Positions 1-7,469 are shown, counted from the stretch's first letter. The stretch is DNA of 33,539 nt from an uncultured Alphaproteobacteria bacterium (GCA_934229625.1 CAKQDU010000012.1:1-33539); one strand, 5' to 3'. Notes: generated from the sequence alone by a model not told the origin. Translations and numbers: made by a program.

Positions 1-29
1 GAGAGACCTTTGAATAGCTTATTTTTCAT
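1..29 (-). CDS. 5' end of an unidentified gene (partial, runs off the left edge)
   Basis: On the minus strand an ATG at 29-27 is preceded by a strong Shine-Dalgarno sequence (AGAGGAAAG, ending about 4 bases before the ATG). The frame reads MKNKLFKGLS before the window ends. The basic start could be the beginning of a signal peptide, but ten residues are too few to name a family. A sigma70-like promoter lies at 66-95 on the same strand, which supports a real gene. Confidence 0.55.
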
Positions 30-65
30 CTTTCTTTCCTCTAAAATTATATTGTTTACACTCCA

Positions 66-95
66 ATTCTATAACAGCCTCACGCCATAAGTCAA
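66..95 (-). promoter_or_regulatory. Putative sigma70 promoter for the truncated left-edge gene
   Basis: Read on the minus strand, a -35 TTGACT (95-90) is followed after 18 bases by TAGAAT (71-66). An alternative -10, TATAGA, sits at 16-base spacing. It lies about 40 bases upstream of the strong ribosome binding site and ATG of the partial gene. This is consensus matching only. Confidence 0.4.
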
Positions 96-128
96 CCGCA
101 AAATCAAAGCGTTATTATGGCCGAAAGT

Positions 129-303
129 GTGTAAAAAAAACGACCGTTTAAAATGGACAGTTTTTAGGCTATTTTTTATAGTCTAGCAAAGGTTGTTGGA
201 ATTTGCAATAACTTTTTATATTTGCGATGTTTTTTGCTGTTTTTACAACATTTTATTGCCGCCTGTTTCGCTGTGTAAAAATAACGGTCGTTTTTTTTAC
301 ACA
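129..303. repeat. Inverted-repeat-rich spacer upstream of pilin-like gene 1
   Basis: A perfect 20-bp inverted repeat has arms at 129-148 (GTGTAAAAAAAACGACCGTT) and 283-302, separated by 134 bp. A third, imperfect copy of the same motif (GTGTAAAAATAACGGTCG) lies at 273-290 and overlaps the right arm, giving a compact second hairpin (TGTGTAAAAA paired with TTTTTACACA, 272-303). The right arm ends a few bases before the ribosome binding site of the pilin-like gene. No target-site duplication is visible outside the arms and the interior holds no convincing gene. It could be a regulatory hairpin pair or the remnant of a small mobile element. Confidence 0.55.
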
Positions 304-319
304 ATTGAGGAGGAATAAG

Positions 320-1006
320 ATGTTTAAGGGTATAGAATTTTTCAAAGAACAGAGCAGGGGAGCGGAGTGTGTATTGCTTCGTGTCGCTCGCAATGACATT
401 TGCTCTGTCGGTCGGTCAATGATAGAAATGCTGGGCGTATTGGCGATTGTCGGAGTGCTAAGCGTGGGCGGCATCGCCGGATATTCTAAGGCGATGGAGC
501 AATATAAATTAAATAAAGTGCTGAACCAATATTCGCATTTGCTGCAAGGGTTGATAGAATACGGCGGAAAAATGCGTAATTCAGGTAATGATGACGTGCA
601 GCTTGGCGATGCCGTAAATGCCATTGGTTTAATTCCCTCAACTTGGCATTATCGGAACGACAGCGGCTTGCAGAATTTTCAGGATGATATCGGGAATATT
701 GTGCATATTGTTTCGCGTGAGGGCTATTTGGTTTTTAATCTAAGCTTGCGTGCAAAGGATGCGCAGTTTTCTTCCAAAACCTGCGTAAACTTTTTTCAAT
801 ATATTTTTCAGCCGCTTCACAGTACATTTAAACGCATTGTTATGTTTGATATGAACAGCGTAAACCCAAACCAATGGTATTACGGCGATTCTCTTTGCAG
901 CAATTACCACTGCCTTAACAATATGACGCTCAGCGCCATGCATAATGCCTGCGGATATTGCGCCGAACGTGAAGGCTCCGTCTGTTTTATGGTTATTCAT
1001 CTTTAA
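320..1006 (+). CDS. Type IV pilin-like protein 1 (class III signal peptide)
   Basis: Predicted 228 aa. The ATG at 320 is chosen because GAGGAGG sits about 6 bases upstream; the open frame extends further up to 227 without such a site. The leader is unusually long (31 aa) and ends in a prepilin peptidase site, G31|RSMIE, with the Glu at mature position +5. A 25-residue hydrophobic helix follows (MLGVLAIVGVLSVGGIAGY), the canonical type IV pilin or pseudopilin N-terminus. The C-terminal 45 residues contain five Cys (C..C...C..C...C), a pattern repeated in the second pilin-like protein at the right edge. Leader residues CVLLRVARNDI are encoded by a palindromic repeat core at 371-397. After cleavage by the peptidase at 9511-10224 the protein would be inserted in or assembled at the inner membrane. 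Whether it forms a fibre is unknown. The globular part resembles nothing I can name. Confidence 0.8.
   Translation: MFKGIEFFKEQSRGAECVLLRVARNDICSVGRSMIEMLGVLAIVGVLSVGGIAGYSKAMEQYKLNKVLNQYSHLLQGLIEYGGKMRNSGNDDVQLGDAVNAIGLIPSTWHYRNDSGLQNFQDDIGNIVHIVSREGYLVFNLSLRAKDAQFSSKTCVNFFQYIFQPLHSTFKRIVMFDMNSVNPNQWYYGDSLCSNYHCLNNMTLSAMHNACGYCAEREGSVCFMVIHL
371..397 (+). repeat. Palindromic repeat core inside the pilin-like 1 leader
   Basis: ATTGC (373-377) and GCAAT (390-394) form a short palindrome around TTCGTGTCGCTC. The same core with variant interior is at 33415-33442 in the leader of pilin-like gene 2, and a degenerate version lies at 25916-25935 behind hydF. In both pilin-like genes it is read in the same frame (LLR..ARND and LLRRYTPRND). 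Confidence 0.55.
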
Positions 1007-1024
1007 TATCTTTTGCCAATCCGT

Positions 1025-1801
1025 TTAGAACATCATCAGATTGTATTTCAGGTTTGATTTTACCTCGTCAGGTCCGTTGCGGTAATCTCCCTGATATGAC
1101 AAAGTATAGCTGTAGATTAAAAAGCCGTATGGGTTAAGCAGGCGGTCTTCAGGTTTTTTGAAACGCAGATTGCCATCATAGCCAATTCGCAGGGTGGCTC
1201 GCCACACGTCTACTTTAGGTTTTGGGTTTTCTCTGGTGATGTCATATGTTTTGAACTGTACCATCCACATGGAGCGAGATATGCGCTTTGTCCAGTCTAT
1301 TTCTATATATCTTTGCAAGCCGATGCTTTTAAACTGCTGGTCGGCGGTTGCGGCGTCTTTTTGCAGAAATTCTTCAAAAACATCATCGGTTGAATACCAA
1401 TATAAAATGGAGTTTTTACGCCAGCGTTCTTTAAGCTCGGCATAGTCTTCGGTGACTGTGTATCTTAAAACCATATAGTCACGGATATATTGTTCGGCAA
1501 TCAAATCGCTGGCAAAATAGTAGCGTTCGTCGCGTTCCATAATTTCCAGCTGGCTTGTGTCTTTGTTGACAACAAAAAGCCGCGGTTGCACATGCTGTTC
1601 CGGCAAAATCAAATAGATTATGCAGGCGATAATCATGTTTGCGCAGATACTGAGGCAAGTTACCATCACCAAAAAACGTGATGTCCACAAATAGCGGCGT
1701 TCCGGAAAAGCGTCTACATGTACGCGTTCCGGAAAATATCCCAAAACATCGGGAGATTCTTTTTCTTTATACTTAAATAAAGTGCCTATAATAGAAACCA
1801 T
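1025..1801 (-). CDS. VirB8-like type IV secretion component
   Basis: 258 aa. It has a cytosolic N-terminus of about 40 residues and one transmembrane helix at roughly 43-66 (FLVMVTCLSICANMIIACII). The rest would be a periplasmic domain of the NTF2-like VirB8 type. The diagnostic feature is the late NPxG motif N223-P-Y-G226 followed by FLIYSYTLSYQGD, which matches the VirB8 signature near the end of the fold. VirB8 is a bitopic inner-membrane scaffold of type IV secretion systems. No other VirB gene is in this window, so it is either an isolated member of a dispersed system or part of a different envelope complex. It is transcribed divergently from the TolC-like lipoprotein. GAGGT lies about 10 bases before the ATG. 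Confidence 0.7.
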   Translation of the reverse strand: MVSIIGTLFKYKEKESPDVLGYFPERVHVDAFPERRYLWTSRFLVMVTCLSICANMIIACIIYLILPEQHVQPRLFVVNKDTSQLEIMERDERYYFASDLIAEQYIRDYMVLRYTVTEDYAELKERWRKNSILYWYSTDDVFEEFLQKDAATADQQFKSIGLQRYIEIDWTKRISRSMWMVQFKTYDITRENPKPKVDVWRATLRIGYDGNLRFKKPEDRLLNPYGFLIYSYTLSYQGDYRNGPDEVKSNLKYNLMMF

Positions 1802-1879
1802 GGCAATTTTTACCTCAATTTTATATTTACTTTAATAATATAAATAAAAGTGTAACAAAATGTTAATTTTTTGAGATTA

Positions 1880-1908
1880 TTATCATGTCAGAATAACTGA
1901 AGTATACT
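1880..1908 (+). promoter_or_regulatory. Putative promoter of the TolC-like lipoprotein gene
   Basis: TTATCA (1880-1885), a 17-base spacer and TATACT (1903-1908) lie 14 bases upstream of the ATG at 1923. AAGGA around 1910 serves as ribosome binding site. The predicted transcript would have a very short leader. Confidence 0.35.
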
Positions 1909-1922
1909 TTAAGGATGTAACT

Positions 1923-3806
1923 ATGAAAAAACTGTTGTTTTGGATGATGAGTTTTTTGGCAGTCGCAGGCTGCACCGAAAAAGATTCGTCATATACCAAC
2001 GGACCGGATGCCGCTTATTATTCAGACTGGGATAGGGCGGTTCGTTATGATGTTGACATGCAAAATATGTATGCCAATACTCCGTTGAAATTGGAAAAGC
2101 CTCTGGATATGTATATGTCTATGGCGTTGGCTCTCAAATATAATTATACCGGACGCATGATACGCTATCAGGAAAGTTTAACCAAAGCCGGAAAATCGGC
2201 TTATTCCCAGCTTCCGGAAATTGCTTCTTCTGCCGGGTATATCAATACAAACAGCAATGAGCATATTAGTCCGGACTTGAAAGTCGCTTGGAACGTTTTG
2301 GATATTTCAACTTTATATTATATGAATGCTTCGCCGGAGTTTACAAAGAGTGTCGCCGTTGAGCAAAGCCGCAAGGTAATTCAAAACATTGTGCAGGAAG
2401 CGCGTGTATTGTATTGGAAAGCACTCACAGCTCAGCGGCTGATTCCGGTTATTGACGATACAATAGAACATATTACATTGGATGTGGATGAAATGAATGC
2501 CAAAGCTAAAGAGCTTGCGCTGCAGGGCAAAAATCCAACCACCGAAGAACTTATCAAAAAACGTAAATATATGGAAGCTGTAAAAAAACTTTCGGCTTTG
2601 AAACGTGATATGGAAACAGCTCATGAACGTTTGGCCTCTCTTATGGGATTGCATCCGTCTACGCAGTTTACGCTGGTGGGAAAAGAGTATGGAAATTTTG
2701 CTTTGCCTGAAATAAAGTCTAATCTTTCTCGTTTGGAATGGCTGGCACTCACCAATCGTCCGGAGCTTAAAGTTCATGATTTGCTGACTTCCGGCGATGA
2801 TTTAGAATTGATTATTTCAAATTTCCGCGATGATAATGGCAGCGGTTATAAAAACAGTCCTAATACCTATAATCAAAAGTGGTGCAACGCCGCTAAAGAA
2901 GTTTCTATGCAAGTTTATGAAGACACTCGCTCAGGCGTGAGCGGTCAAACGATGACAACATTGCGCCGTCAGCGTATGACATCATTGATTCTCAATCAGG
3001 TATATATCGCATGGGCGCGTTATACCTCTGCGACAGAAGACTACCAAATTGCCTATGAAATTGCCGGAACTTCTGAGAATATTGCCGAAGATGTAACTTC
3101 AGCCAACGGAAGCCAGGCAGAAAAAAGTCAGTTGGAAGCCGCTCGCGCTATTGCTGATGAAACAAAAGCATCTTTGGCTTATGTTGATTTACAAGATGCT
3201 TTGGGCGCGTTATATGCTACAATCGGTTTGGATGCATTGCCTTATTATATGCTAAATGAATCTCCGTCTAAAATTGCCATTGCTCTGCGCGACAATTTGG
3301 ATAAATGGCGCAAAGGCGAATTTATTCCGGATAATCGTCCGTATTTGATGGATATTCCTAGCCGCCGTCCGCCGGTTAATCTGTCATCAGAAAAATTGTT
3401 GCCTGATGTGACTTTTGAAACCGGTCAGCATATCAGAATTCCGGTTCCGGATTCGGTATTTGAAAAAATGGGCTGGAAAGCAGATACATTTACTACAAAA
3501 GCCGGTTTGATTGACGATTCGCCATTGCCTAAGTGGCTGAAATATAATCCGGCAACCCGTATGTTTACCGGTATGGCAATGCCTAAGGACGGCGGAGTTT
3601 ATCCGATAAAGATTTATGCTCTGGATAAAAATAATAATATTGCTTATTTAACATTTAAGCTGACTATTATTGAAGTCTATGTGCCTTCAATCAAGGTGCG
3701 CGGTCTTAACCGAACTAGAAAAGCCACGGTTATGAAACGCTGCACAGGCAATCAATGCACGGATGAAACTCTGGATGATGTTCAGGTTTTTGCTCCGGTC
3801 AGATAA
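1923..3806 (+). CDS. TolC-like outer membrane lipoprotein with C-terminal cadherin/Ig-like domain
   Basis: 627 aa. The N-terminus is a lipoprotein signal (MKKLLFWMMSFLAVAGC, lipidated Cys17). Residues about 55-450 are mostly helical and resemble the outer-membrane efflux protein (OEP/TolC) family: two helical blocks, each with the typical pattern of long amphipathic helices (VEQSRKVIQNIVQEARVLYW near 140, RRQRMTSLILNQVYIAW near 345). Residues 492-583 look like a cadherin-like/He-PIG fold (LPKWLKYNPATRMFTGM, then GGVYPIKIYALDKNNN). The basic C-terminal tail contains two Cys. TolC-type proteins form the outer-membrane channel of efflux or type I secretion systems, so it may partner the RND pump encoded at 15695-20013, which has no outer-membrane gene of its own. 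The extra C-terminal domain is unusual for the family. A strong terminator follows. Confidence 0.65.
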   Translation: MKKLLFWMMSFLAVAGCTEKDSSYTNGPDAAYYSDWDRAVRYDVDMQNMYANTPLKLEKPLDMYMSMALALKYNYTGRMIRYQESLTKAGKSAYSQLPEIASSAGYINTNSNEHISPDLKVAWNVLDISTLYYMNASPEFTKSVAVEQSRKVIQNIVQEARVLYWKALTAQRLIPVIDDTIEHITLDVDEMNAKAKELALQGKNPTTEELIKKRKYMEAVKKLSALKRDMETAHERLASLMGLHPSTQFTLVGKEYGNFALPEIKSNLSRLEWLALTNRPELKVHDLLTSGDDLELIISNFRDDNGSGYKNSPNTYNQKWCNAAKEVSMQVYEDTRSGVSGQTMTTLRRQRMTSLILNQVYIAWARYTSATEDYQIAYEIAGTSENIAEDVTSANGSQAEKSQLEAARAIADETKASLAYVDLQDALGALYATIGLDALPYYMLNESPSKIAIALRDNLDKWRKGEFIPDNRPYLMDIPSRRPPVNLSSEKLLPDVTFETGQHIRIPVPDSVFEKMGWKADTFTTKAGLIDDSPLPKWLKYNPATRMFTGMAMPKDGGVYPIKIYALDKNNNIAYLTFKLTIIEVYVPSIKVRGLNRTRKATVMKRCTGNQCTDETLDDVQVFAPVR

Positions 3807-3821
3807 CTGATTGCTACACAC

Positions 3822-3852
3822 AAAAAAGTCCGCACAAAAAGCGGACTTTTTT
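3822..3852 (+). terminator. Rho-independent terminator behind the TolC-like gene
   Basis: A perfect 12-base inverted repeat (AAAAAAGTCCGC / GCGGACTTTTTT) with a 7-base loop lies 15 bases after the stop codon. The GC core followed by T6 makes it a strong terminator; the A/T flanks let it work in both directions. Confidence 0.9.
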
Positions 3853-4199
3853 GATGTCGCGCAGGCTGATTTTTTCTCTTTAAGAAAATTACCCTTGCGA
3901 CTCCTTTTTATAAGAATTAAATTGCCGTTTTGAGCTGAAAGCATAATTTAAAATTTTCAGAATCAACTCGTTACACACAACATACTGATTCTCAGTATAA
4001 GAAATATATACTGCTTAGCCGCTTTCAATTTACAATGTTATATACATGTTTAAAAAAATTTTTGTCCGTAAATTTAAATGCTTATCAGAATTGTATCAAA
4101 AGTTAACATATTTTTACTTGTCGTTAGTAGTCTAAATTTTCTAGTATGTAAAAAGCAAATCAAAATTACTTTGTTATTAAATAGAAAAAAAAGTTGGGT
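3853..4199. other. Gene-free AT-rich spacer with one operator-like palindrome
   Basis: No supportable gene in this interval. A perfect 7-bp inverted repeat with a 3-base centre, ATACTGATTCTCAGTAT, lies at 3982-3998 and could be a regulator site or a small hairpin. The rest is AT-rich upstream DNA of the nrd operon. Confidence 0.4.
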
Positions 4200-4246
4200 A
4201 TACTAGATATTGTCTGTTTACATTTTATTCATACTATATGTAGTAT
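4200..4246 (+). promoter_or_regulatory. Tandem NrdR boxes and promoter of the anaerobic RNR operon
   Basis: Two 16-bp sites match the NrdR box consensus ACACWATATATWGTGT at 13 of 16 positions each: ATACTAGATATTGTCT (4200-4215) and ATACTATATGTAGTAT (4231-4246). Their starts are 31 bp apart, about three helical turns, which is the spacing known for paired NrdR boxes. A plausible promoter, TTGTCT (4210-4215) and TACTAT (4232-4237) with a 16-base spacer, overlaps both boxes, so binding would block RNA polymerase. NrdR represses ribonucleotide reductase genes when dATP is abundant. nrdR itself is not in the window. Confidence 0.8.
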
Positions 4247-4289
4247 AACTCAAATAAATATTTGATAACGCCAAAGGGAGAATTTTATA

Positions 4290-6389
4290 ATGGGTACAGA
4301 ACAGACTGCCAAAATAAACAAAATAGATACCAATGTTGAAAGCATTACCAAGCGTGACGGAACATTAGCTCCGTTTGATGAAAGCAAAATTTATAATGCG
4401 ATTTTAAAAGCCGGTACTTCTACCGGAGAATTTGATGAATCCGATGCGTGGCTTTTAACTGCGCAAGTGATGAAAGTAATCAATCACAAATTTACCGAAT
4501 CTTTGCCTTCTATTGAACAAATTCAAGATATTGTAGAGCAAGTGCTGATTTCTGCCAACTATTTTGCTACGGCAAAAGCGTATATTCTGTACCGTGATAA
4601 GCGTAACCGCATGCGTTCTGACCACAAGGTTATGGTGGATGTTGAAAGCTCAATTAACGAATATTTGGAAAAATTGGACTGGCGTGTTAACGCTAATGCC
4701 AATCAAGGATACTCTAACGGCGGTTTGATTTTGAATGTTTCCGGTAAAGTAACGGCAAATTATTGGCTGAGCCATGTTTATCCGGCAGAAGTCGGAGAAG
4801 CGCATCGTAACGGCGATATCCATATTCACGATTTGGATATGTTGGCTGCTTATTGTGCCGGTTGGTCGTTGAAAAACTTATTAAAAGAAGGTTTTAACGG
4901 TGTAAAGGGCAAAGCCGAGGCTAATCCGCCTAAACATTTGACATCAGCTGTCGGACAGATGGTCAACTTTATGGGAACGCTGCAAAACGAATGGGCGGGG
5001 GCTCAGGCTTTTTCATCAGTTGATACATATTTGGCTCCATACGTTAAAAAAGATAATTTAACATTTGAGCAGGTTAAACAATCTATCCAAGAATTAGTTT
5101 ATAACTTAAATGTTCCTTCTCGCTGGGGTTCGCAAACACCGTTCACAAACTTTACTTTTGACTGGGTTTGTCCTGAAGATTTGCGCAATCAGCATCCGTA
5201 TATCGGCGGTCATATTGCCGGTCATGATGAGAGCTATATGCCAATTATCGAAGGTCAGGAAGAAATGCCTTTCACTTATGGTGATTGCCAGCCTGAAATG
5301 GATATGATTAACCGCGCTTATATAGAAGTAATGATGGCAGGTGATGTGTTGGAACGTCCGTTTACATTCCCGATTCCTACCTATAACATGACACCTGATT
5401 TTCCGTGGGATGACGAAAAATCACAGCTTTTATTTGAAATGACAGCTAAATACGGTATGCCTTATTTCCAAAACTTTATTAACTCTGTTTTGAAACCGGG
5501 ACAGATTCGCTCTATGTGCTGCCGCCTGCAACTGGATTTGCGTGAGTTGTTGGCAAAAGGAAACGGTTTATTCGGTTCGGCCGAACAAACAGGTTCTATC
5601 GGTGTGGTAACATTCAACTGCGCTCGCTTGGGTTATATGTTTAAGGGAAATGAACAAGCCTTGTTCGCTCGCGTTGACGAGTTGATGAACATTGCCCGCA
5701 CTTCTTTGGAAATTAAAAGAAAAGTTATTCAACGCTTGATTGACAATGGTTTGTACCCATACACAAAGCGCTATTTAGGAACTTTGCGCAACCACTTCTC
5801 CACTATCGGCGTAAATGGTATTAACGAGATGATTCGCAACTTTACAAACGACGAACACAATGTTGCCGATGAATGGGGAAAAGCGTTTGCGGAAAAATTC
5901 TTAGATTATATCCGCGGCTGCTTAGTAAAAATTCAAGAAGAAACAGGACATATGTATAATTTGGAGGCTACTCCGGCAGAAAGCGCAACCTACCGTTTTG
6001 CTCGTGAAGATAAGAAACGTTTTGCAGGAATTATTCAGGCCGGTACCAAAGAAGACCCTTATTATACCAATTCTTCGCAATTGCCTGTAGGCTATACCGA
6101 TGACCCGTTTGAAGCTTTGGATTTGCAGGCCGCTCTGCAATCTAAATACACCGGCGGTACAGTATTGCACCTTTATATGAGCCAGCGTATTTCTTCGGCA
6201 AAAGTTTGCGGCGAACTGATTAAAAAAGTTCTGACAAACTACCGCTTGCCGTATATCACAATTACTCCGACTTTCTCGATTTGTCCGAAACATGGCTATT
6301 TGGCCGGCGAACACAAGTTCTGCCCATTGTGCGATGAAGAAAAGAAAGCCGCAAAATTGAAAAAATTAAAAGCCAGCAATGCAGCTTAA
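4290..6389 (+). CDS. nrdD: Anaerobic ribonucleoside-triphosphate reductase, catalytic chain (class III)
   Basis: 699 aa. The enzyme reduces ribonucleoside triphosphates to deoxyribonucleotides by glycyl-radical chemistry under anoxic conditions. An ATP-cone allosteric domain occupies roughly residues 16-100 (SITKRDGTLAPFDESKIYNA). The catalytic barrel follows, with class III signatures such as the GDIHIHDLD segment and RSMCCRLQLDL. The C-terminus has the zinc-site region TPTFSICPKHGYLAGEHKFC-PLC (C665, H668, C678, C681). The chain stops here, after a lysine-rich tail, without the expected RVxGY glycyl-radical loop. That loop is encoded by the next small gene at 6425-6637, so this reductase is split. 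GGGAG lies about 8 bases before the start. Operon: nrdD, glycyl-radical subunit, nrdG. Confidence 0.95.
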   Translation: MGTEQTAKINKIDTNVESITKRDGTLAPFDESKIYNAILKAGTSTGEFDESDAWLLTAQVMKVINHKFTESLPSIEQIQDIVEQVLISANYFATAKAYILYRDKRNRMRSDHKVMVDVESSINEYLEKLDWRVNANANQGYSNGGLILNVSGKVTANYWLSHVYPAEVGEAHRNGDIHIHDLDMLAAYCAGWSLKNLLKEGFNGVKGKAEANPPKHLTSAVGQMVNFMGTLQNEWAGAQAFSSVDTYLAPYVKKDNLTFEQVKQSIQELVYNLNVPSRWGSQTPFTNFTFDWVCPEDLRNQHPYIGGHIAGHDESYMPIIEGQEEMPFTYGDCQPEMDMINRAYIEVMMAGDVLERPFTFPIPTYNMTPDFPWDDEKSQLLFEMTAKYGMPYFQNFINSVLKPGQIRSMCCRLQLDLRELLAKGNGLFGSAEQTGSIGVVTFNCARLGYMFKGNEQALFARVDELMNIARTSLEIKRKVIQRLIDNGLYPYTKRYLGTLRNHFSTIGVNGINEMIRNFTNDEHNVADEWGKAFAEKFLDYIRGCLVKIQEETGHMYNLEATPAESATYRFAREDKKRFAGIIQAGTKEDPYYTNSSQLPVGYTDDPFEALDLQAALQSKYTGGTVLHLYMSQRISSAKVCGELIKKVLTNYRLPYITITPTFSICPKHGYLAGEHKFCPLCDEEKKAAKLKKLKASNAA

Positions 6390-6424
6390 TATTACAGAAA
6401 AATTTATTTAATGGAGATAAAACT

Positions 6425-6637
6425 ATGGAAAACACCATCAAAATTGAAGATATAAAATTAACCGATGCTGAAAGACAGCCTTGCGAAATTTGGACCAGAG
6501 TTATGGGCTATCATCGTCCGGTTTCAGAGTTCAATAAAGGTAAAAAATCCGAATACTATTCTCGTAAATGCTTCTGCGAAGAAAAAGCGGTAATGTATTT
6601 GGATAATGATTGCGGCTGCGCTTTGGCTGCAGAATAG
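6425..6637 (+). CDS. Separately encoded glycyl-radical subunit of anaerobic RNR
   Basis: 70 aa. Residues 20-50 correspond to the C-terminal radical domain of ordinary NrdD: TRVMGYHRPVSEFNKGKKSE, in which G28 of R25-V-M-G-Y29 is the presumed radical-bearing glycine. Canonical NrdD proteins carry this segment directly after the zinc site in the same chain. Here it has its own start codon and ribosome binding site (GGAGA, 8 bases upstream), 35 bases after the nrdD stop. The 20-residue N-terminal extension and the Cys-rich tail (C49, C51, C63, C65; pairs CFC and CGC) are not part of the usual domain and may help docking or bind metal. The clean start, ribosome binding site and intact extensions argue against a sequencing frameshift. 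NrdG, encoded next, would install the radical on this small subunit. Confidence 0.85.
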   Translation: MENTIKIEDIKLTDAERQPCEIWTRVMGYHRPVSEFNKGKKSEYYSRKCFCEEKAVMYLDNDCGCALAAE

Positions 6638-6650
6638 TTGACGGACAGAT

Positions 6651-7358
6651 ATGTCTTCTGATTTGTTAAGAATCGGCGATATTGAAAAATTCAGTATCGT
6701 CGATTTTCCATCTAAGATAGCCGCTGTTGTCTTTATGCAGGGTTGTCCGTGGCGTTGTCCGTTTTGCTATAATGCTTCGCTGCAGAATCCAAACAGCGAT
6801 GATAATGCAGGTTGGGATAAACTTATAAATTTGCTGGAACATCGCAAAGGAATTTTAGACGCTGTCGTGTTTAGCGGTGGAGAGCCGTTAATGCAAAGTA
6901 ATTTGCCGCAAGCGATGGATGTTGTAAAAAACATGGGTTTTGAAATTGGACTGCACACCGGCGGATATAATCCCCAAGCGCTAAAAAAGGTTATTGATAA
7001 AGTTTCTTGGGTGGGAATGGATATAAAAGTTCCGCTGGATACGGAAAGATATACAAAAGTTACAGGTTGTCCGACACCTATCGCCAATATCAAAGAAAGC
7101 CTGCAGATTTTGATTGACAGCGGCATACACTTTGAATGCCGCACTACCTGTGACCCTCGTATTTTGAATATTGATGACATTTATAAAATAGCTGATGAAC
7201 TGTCTGCTTTGGGAGTGCGTGAATATTATCTGCAAAAATATCGCCCTGTGCCGGGTGATAAAATCACGCAGGACGCAGATTGCGATAAGTTTTTTATAGA
7301 TGGCAATTTGCAAAATTATCTAAAATCAAAATTTGAGATTTTTGATAATAGAAAATAA
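6651..7358 (+). CDS. nrdG: Anaerobic RNR-activating radical SAM protein
   Basis: 235 aa. A radical SAM activase with the CxxxCxxC cluster motif C32-PWR-C36-PF-C39 in the family context VFMQGCPWRCPFCYN, followed by the SGGEP motif near residue 75. It uses a [4Fe-4S] cluster and S-adenosylmethionine to generate the glycyl radical of class III RNR. At 235 aa with an LRIGDIEKFSIVDFP start it belongs to the longer NrdG/PflA-like form common in anaerobes, not the short enterobacterial NrdG. It starts 13 bases after the small glycyl-radical gene, so all three are probably co-transcribed and translated in step. The ribosome binding site is weak. Confidence 0.9.
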   Translation: MSSDLLRIGDIEKFSIVDFPSKIAAVVFMQGCPWRCPFCYNASLQNPNSDDNAGWDKLINLLEHRKGILDAVVFSGGEPLMQSNLPQAMDVVKNMGFEIGLHTGGYNPQALKKVIDKVSWVGMDIKVPLDTERYTKVTGCPTPIANIKESLQILIDSGIHFECRTTCDPRILNIDDIYKIADELSALGVREYYLQKYRPVPGDKITQDADCDKFFIDGNLQNYLKSKFEIFDNRK

Positions 7359-7391
7359 AAAAATAAAATTTTAGAAAACAATCAGAAAAAT

Positions 7392-7453
7392 AAGCTCCCC
7401 GTTTTGTGTAACTGTTCGATTTTGGAAACTGTTTGCACAAAGCAGGGAGCTTT
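7392..7453. terminator. Bidirectional terminator between nrdG and groEL
   Basis: An 8-bp outer stem (AAGCTCCC 7392-7399 with GGGAGCTT 7445-7452) is extended by weaker pairing of TTTTGTG with CACAAA inside. Reading toward nrdG the minus strand continues with TATTTTT after the stem; reading toward groEL it continues with TTAAAGTTTT. The convergent gene arrangement fits a shared terminator. The long interior (45 bases) makes it less compact than usual. Confidence 0.6.
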
Positions 7454-7469
7454 AAAGTTTTAATAATTA

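Noticed and set aside
129..302. Complete MITE with terminal inverted repeats
   Set aside because: The 20-bp arms are perfect but no target-site duplication flanks them and a third motif copy overlaps the right arm. It is kept only as a repeat region.
3687..3944. Minus-strand frame of 85 codons behind the TolC-like gene
   Set aside because: It spans the terminator hairpin and the 3' end of the opposite gene, lacks a ribosome binding site and resembles nothing.
6390..6424. Sequencing frameshift separating nrdD from its radical domain
   Set aside because: The nrdD chain ends with its own lysine-rich tail, and the small gene has its own ribosome binding site, start and N-terminal extension. A single indel would not give this arrangement.
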